Of a DNA stretch of 64,000 bases, positions 60,471 through 64,000 are shown piece by piece. Both the position numbers and the translations under genes were made by a program. The DNA is taken from assembly GCF_031457955.1 (NCBI RefSeq), contig NZ_JAVDXN010000005.1:1-64000 (forward strand). The letters are read 5' to 3'. A model generated the notes under the pieces. It was not told the origin of the DNA. It saw only the letters and a program-made list of their open reading frames with translations, and made no database searches. The number at the start of each line of letters is the position of its first letter. The stretch's first letter is position 1. Origin of the DNA: Mixta sp031457955 (GTDB lineage: Bacteria > Pseudomonadota > Gammaproteobacteria > Enterobacterales > Enterobacteriaceae).

Positions 60471-62307
60471 TCTTACGGTAGAGCGTTGCCACGCCGATCC
60501 CCAGCTCATCGGCAATCTGTTTTTTATTGTGAACGCGCTGAAGCGCCTCCTCGATCAGCGTTTTTTCTACCGTTTTTAGGTTGGATGGCGCATCGTTTTC
60601 TGCTGGTGCGGCAGGAAAGGCAGGTGCAGCTGAAGAGACAAGCTCTCCAGCGTCGGGTACTGCATCGCGGTAAGCGCGGATGTGATAAACCGGCGGCAAC
60701 AGCGAGCTGTCAATGATTTCCCCCTCCGGTACAATATTCACCAGATACTCTACCAGGTTGCTTAACTCCCTTACGTTGCCAGGCCACGGATAAGCGCTTA
60801 ACAGGCGTAACACCTCCGGACTCACGCCGGTCACCGAGCGGCCAATTCTTTCCGCATGCAGAGCAAGGAAGTGATTCAGCAGCAGAACCAGATCGTTTTC
60901 CCGTTGCCGTAACGGAGGAAGGTAAAGCGGCACCACATTCAGACGATAGTAGAGATCTTCGCGAAACTGCCCTTGGTTAATTTTCTCCTGAAGGTTCTGG
61001 TGCGTCGCAGAAATAATACGAATATCGACCGGCACGGGCTGGCTGGCGCCGACTGGCATGACTTCACGGCTTTCAATGGCGCGCAGCAGCCGCGCCTGTA
61101 GCGTCAGCGGCATATCGCCGATTTCATCAAGGAACAGCGTGCCGCCATTTGCCAGCTGGATTAACCCTTTTTTGCCGCCGGGGGCCGCACCGGTAAAGGC
61201 ACCTTTCGCATAGCCGAACAGTTCGCTCTCCAGCAGATTTTCCGGTATCGCCGCGCAATTAATCGCCACAAAGGCTTTATCATCGCGCGGGCTTAAACGA
61301 TGAATAGCGTGGGCAACCACCTCTTTGCCGGTGCCGCTTTCTCCCATAATCATCACGCTTGACGGACTGGGCGCGATGCGTTTAATCAGCGCCTTAAGCG
61401 CGCGCATGGCGCGGGAGTCACCCGTCAGATTGTTTATTTCCGGCGCTTCCGGCTCGCGCCGATCGTTTATGGGTTGCAGGTGATGAAACAGCACCATTAA
61501 CACGCCGTTATCGCTCTCTTGCCAACGGCCAGACAAACGCCAGCAGCGATCGTTAAGGCTCAGGGTTATATCCTGCTCCTGATTTTGTTGTTTTAGTAAA
61601 GGCGAAAGCACTGCCGGATTGCGCTGCAAATCGTTAATATCCAGCTGTTGGCGCGCAAATTTATTGGTGAAAATAATGCGGCGTTGCGCATCAAAAATAA
61701 TAACGCCCTGTTCTGTTTGTTGCGCCATAAATATCAGCAAGGGATCGACGCGGCGCTCTTTGCGTTGTAGTTCATTAATATTTGCCGCCAGCAGCGTAGT
61801 AATATGGCGAATATATTCAATAAACATACTGGTATGGGTACGCAAACGCTGGAGTTGATCATTATTCATTGCCACAAGACTGATCACACCAAGGCAGCGC
61901 TGCTGATAAATCACCGGAACGCCAACAAAGCCTCGCTCTTTGCAACTTTCCCGTTGGGTACAGGCCTGGCATAACGCATTACGCTGAGAATCAAAAATAA
62001 CAACGTCGTGTTGCTTGTCGATCACCTCAGATAACAACAGTGTATTGCTGGCGGGAACCTGGCCCAACCGCTGGCTGTAAGGGCCGGTCCCGGCAATGCG
62101 ATGCAGCGTGTTATCAACAATTTCAACTTCCAGATGCAGGACATTCGCTAACAGCGCGGCAAAATGCTGCACCGTTTTTTGGATCTTCATCAGCGTAGAG
62201 CTGTTGTCTGTTTCATCACTCGATGCCATGAGCGCCGCAGGCTGTTCATCAAGGACGTTATCATCGGGCGCTTCTCTCAATTTGATAACGGGCGCTTCTT
62301 TTCTCAT
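60448..62307 (-). CDS. ygeV: Sigma-54-dependent activator YgeV
   Basis: This 619-aa enhancer-binding protein activates RpoN promoters. The N-terminal part (about 40-185) is GAF-like, with CQACTQRESCKERGFVGVPV, a Cys-rich segment that might sense a ligand or redox. A PAS-like part follows (about 190-280). The AAA+ domain (about 290-525) has Walker A GESGTGKE, the GAFTGA loop that contacts sigma-54 and Walker B GGTLFLDEIGDM. A Fis-type helix-turn-helix is at the end (KKQIADELGIGVATLYRKIK). The ATG at 62307 is chosen since AGAGGG precedes it. It should drive the two sigma-54 promoters found here. Confidence 0.93.
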   Translation of the reverse strand: MRKEAPVIKLREAPDDNVLDEQPAALMASSDETDNSSTLMKIQKTVQHFAALLANVLHLEVEIVDNTLHRIAGTGPYSQRLGQVPASNTLLLSEVIDKQHDVVIFDSQRNALCQACTQRESCKERGFVGVPVIYQQRCLGVISLVAMNNDQLQRLRTHTSMFIEYIRHITTLLAANINELQRKERRVDPLLIFMAQQTEQGVIIFDAQRRIIFTNKFARQQLDINDLQRNPAVLSPLLKQQNQEQDITLSLNDRCWRLSGRWQESDNGVLMVLFHHLQPINDRREPEAPEINNLTGDSRAMRALKALIKRIAPSPSSVMIMGESGTGKEVVAHAIHRLSPRDDKAFVAINCAAIPENLLESELFGYAKGAFTGAAPGGKKGLIQLANGGTLFLDEIGDMPLTLQARLLRAIESREVMPVGASQPVPVDIRIISATHQNLQEKINQGQFREDLYYRLNVVPLYLPPLRQRENDLVLLLNHFLALHAERIGRSVTGVSPEVLRLLSAYPWPGNVRELSNLVEYLVNIVPEGEIIDSSLLPPVYHIRAYRDAVPDAGELVSSAAPAFPAAPAENDAPSNLKTVEKTLIEEALQRVHNKKQIADELGIGVATLYRKIKKYGLA

Positions 62308-62425
62308 TTTGATCCCTCTGGCAATCCACATTCGCCATATTTATTTTTCTTCCGCAGCAAGAGTAGCGCCAAAATAGCCCGGAAAAACATGACAGAAGCC
62401 ACACTCTGTATCTCATGACAAAACC

Positions 62426-62440
62426 TGGCACAAAACTTGT
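62426..62440 (+). promoter_or_regulatory. Sigma-54 (-24/-12) promoter of ygeW
   Basis: TGGCACAAAACTTGT fits the RpoN consensus TGGCAC-N5-TTGC with one mismatch (T for C at the -12 GC). It lies 80 bases upstream of the ygeW ATG and faces away from ygeV. Confidence 0.8.
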
Positions 62441-62520
62441 TTGTTCCATTCCAGAACGTTTTCTCTTTTATCAACAGGCGACGTCTATTCTGCGATTTAA
62501 CTCGAAAAGGTATTCAAATA

Positions 62521-63711
62521 ATGGATGAAATAAAACGACTGATTAAGCTGAGCCGTGAGAAAAAATCTGCTTTGCATAAAAAAGATTTTTTACTGAGCTG
62601 GGAACAAACGCGTGATGAACTGGAGCAGGTACTTTACCTGGCGGAAGCGTTAAAACTGATGCGCGCTGGCAATATTGATACGCGCGTTTTCAATAACGGG
62701 CTGGGTATTTCTCTCTTTCGCGATAATTCTACGCGCACGCGTTTCTCGTATGCCTCAGCGCTTAATTTGCTGGGGCTGGCGCAGCAGGATTTGGATGAGG
62801 GGAAATCACAAATTGCTCATGGGGAAACGGTGCGTGAAACGGCCAATATGATCGCCTTCTGCGCGGAAGCGATTGGCATTCGGGACGATATGTATCTCGG
62901 TGCGGGCAATGCCTATATGCGTGAAGTTGGCGCGGCGCTTGATGAAGGCTATCAGTGCGGCGTGCTGCCGCAGCGTCCGGCGGTGATTAATCTGCAATGC
63001 GATATCGATCACCCCACGCAGGCAATGGCGGATCTCGCCTGGCTGAAAGAGCATTTTGGCTCGCTGGAGCAGCTCAAAGGGAAAAAAATCGCCATGACCT
63101 GGGCCTATTCGCCCAGCTACGGCAAGCCGCTCTCCGTACCGCAAGGGATCATAGGGCTGATGACCCGCTTCGGCATGGATGTGACGCTGGCGCATCCGGA
63201 AGGTTATGGGCTGCTGCCTGAGGTGCTTGACGTGGCGGCCAATAATGCCCGCGCCTCCGGCGGTAGCTTCCGGCAGGTTGCGTCGATGGAAGCGGCATTT
63301 AAGGATGCCGATATCGTCTATCCAAAATCCTGGGCGCCGTGGCAGATCATGCAGCAGCGTACCGAGCTGCTGCGGAATCAGGATCAGGTTGGCCTGAAAG
63401 CGCTGGAGCAAACCTGCCTGGCGGAAAACGCCCGCCATCAGCACTGGCACTGTAGCGAAGAGATGATGAAGCTGACGCGCAACGGCAGCGCGCTCTATAT
63501 GCACTGCCTGCCAGCAGACATCAGCGGGGTCTCCTGCGAACACGGCGAGGTGGCGGCCAGCGTCTTTGAGCGTTACCGCATCCCAACCTATAAAGAAGCC
63601 AGCTGGAAGCCGCTGATTATCGCCGCCATGATTCTGGCGCGTAAGTTCACCAATCCGGCCGATATTCTGGCGCAGCGCCTTGAGGCGGCCGTGCCGCGCA
63701 TCTGTAAATAA
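62521..63711 (+). CDS. ygeW: Putative carbamoyltransferase YgeW
   Basis: This 396-aa member of the aspartate/ornithine carbamoyltransferase family is nearly the same length and sequence as E. coli YgeW. The carbamoyl phosphate loop is SLFRDNSTRTRFSYASALNLL; a second is HGETVRETANMIAF. The substrate side has MHCLPADISGVSCEHGEV. The true acceptor has been unclear, and the gene belongs to the cluster tied to anaerobic purine/urate use. The ATG at 62521 matches YgeW; the frame extends upstream to 62437 only through the promoter region. Confidence 0.94.
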   Translation: MDEIKRLIKLSREKKSALHKKDFLLSWEQTRDELEQVLYLAEALKLMRAGNIDTRVFNNGLGISLFRDNSTRTRFSYASALNLLGLAQQDLDEGKSQIAHGETVRETANMIAFCAEAIGIRDDMYLGAGNAYMREVGAALDEGYQCGVLPQRPAVINLQCDIDHPTQAMADLAWLKEHFGSLEQLKGKKIAMTWAYSPSYGKPLSVPQGIIGLMTRFGMDVTLAHPEGYGLLPEVLDVAANNARASGGSFRQVASMEAAFKDADIVYPKSWAPWQIMQQRTELLRNQDQVGLKALEQTCLAENARHQHWHCSEEMMKLTRNGSALYMHCLPADISGVSCEHGEVAASVFERYRIPTYKEASWKPLIIAAMILARKFTNPADILAQRLEAAVPRICK

Positions 63712-63782
63712 ACGCCCAGGCGTGTGGTTCGCTACCGGCAAACCAGCGCCAGTTTGCTGCTGTTTTGACTTGAGGAAGCTCT

Positions 63783-64000
63783 ATGTCTCAATTCGAGTTA
63801 CGTATGCAGATAGCCGACAACGCTAATCTGCGGCCGCAGCGGGATGCGGTATTTAACACTGACGCCGCCCGGCAGGCCCGCCGTTTTCACCGCACGCTCA
63901 GCGGTTATCAACCCACGCCGGTTTATGCGCTGGATAGCTTTGCCAGTGCTTTGGGGGTCGATAAGGTGCTGGTAAAGGATGAATCGCAGCGCTTTAACCT
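63783..64000 (+). CDS. ygeX: 2,3-diaminopropionate ammonia-lyase YgeX (5' part, runs off the window)
   Basis: The first 72 codons of a PLP-dependent beta-family lyase are present. It has MSQFELRMQIADNANL, ARQARRFHRTLSGYQPTPVY and KVLVKDESQRFNL. In the last stretch KDESQRF is the entry to the PLP-lysine region seen in E. coli YgeX. The enzyme splits 2,3-diaminopropionate to pyruvate and ammonia, and belongs to the purine cluster. The gene starts 71 bases after ygeW behind a GAGGAAGCT ribosome site and is cut by the window end. Confidence 0.92.
   Translation, partial: MSQFELRMQIADNANLRPQRDAVFNTDAARQARRFHRTLSGYQPTPVYALDSFASALGVDKVLVKDESQRFN

Overview
The window looks like the chromosome of a member of the Enterobacterales, most likely of the family Erwiniaceae (Pantoea/Mixta/Erwinia type). 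The backbone follows the Escherichia coli gene order from the end of a ribosomal operon to proA-thrW almost gene for gene: 23S-5S-tRNA-Asp, yafC, yafD, mltD, gloB, yafS, rnhA, dnaQ, second tRNA-Asp, fadE, gmhA, yafJ, yafK, dinB, pepD, gpt, frsA, crl, phoE, proB, proA, thrW. The genus cannot be fixed from the sequence alone. Product calls rest on recognition of family motifs and lengths, not on database searches.

Layout. 1-7.1 kb: end of an rrn operon and the yaf/mltD/gloB/rnhA/dnaQ block, bracketed by two identical tRNA-Asp genes. 7.1-16.5 kb: an accessory stretch between the second tRNA-Asp and fadE. It holds a ureide catabolism pair (allantoinase PuuE and a ureidoglycine-glyoxylate type aminotransferase), a complete-looking methionine salvage cluster (mtnE/ybdL, mtnB-C-D, mtnA, mtnK) with two MetJ operators, a three-spacer type I-F CRISPR array without cas genes nearby, and a DUF1778/GNAT toxin-antitoxin pair. 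16.5-32.9 kb: core genes fadE to proA, interrupted between dinB and pepD by an AT-richer pair that may be a membrane-active effector and its immunity protein. 32.9-35.6 kb: a small decayed island at tRNA-Thr (thrW), with one AT-rich P-loop ATPase gene and the C-terminal remnant of a tyrosine integrase. 35.6-42.1 kb: a SelW-like protein and a Fur-type heme uptake operon (TonB receptor, hmuS-T-U-V). 42.1-48.2 kb: hexuronate catabolism (uxuB, a GPH-family transporter and uxaC, divergent from uxuA). 48.2-53.3 kb: a peptide transporter, a small unknown protein, a YajO-type aldo-keto reductase and a secreted phytase-like esterase. 53.3-64.0 kb: a purine/urate type cluster (ygfT-ygfS, a fused xdhA-xdhB, xdhC, mocA, the sigma-54 activator ygeV, ygeW and the start of ygeX).

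How the parts work together. The last cluster reads as a sigma-54 regulon: -24/-12 promoters lie just upstream of xdhAB and of ygeW, and the enhancer-binding protein YgeV is encoded between them. With PuuE and the aminotransferase near 8 kb, the genome seems able to attack purines by both hydroxylation (XDH) and ureide breakdown. The hmu genes are translationally coupled behind a Fur box. The mtn genes are split into divergent units that share MetJ boxes.

The best candidates for something undescribed are the thrW-island ATPase, the dinB-pepD two-gene unit, the Mo-FAD fused xanthine dehydrogenase, and the orphan CRISPR array lying against a GNAT toxin-antitoxin module.
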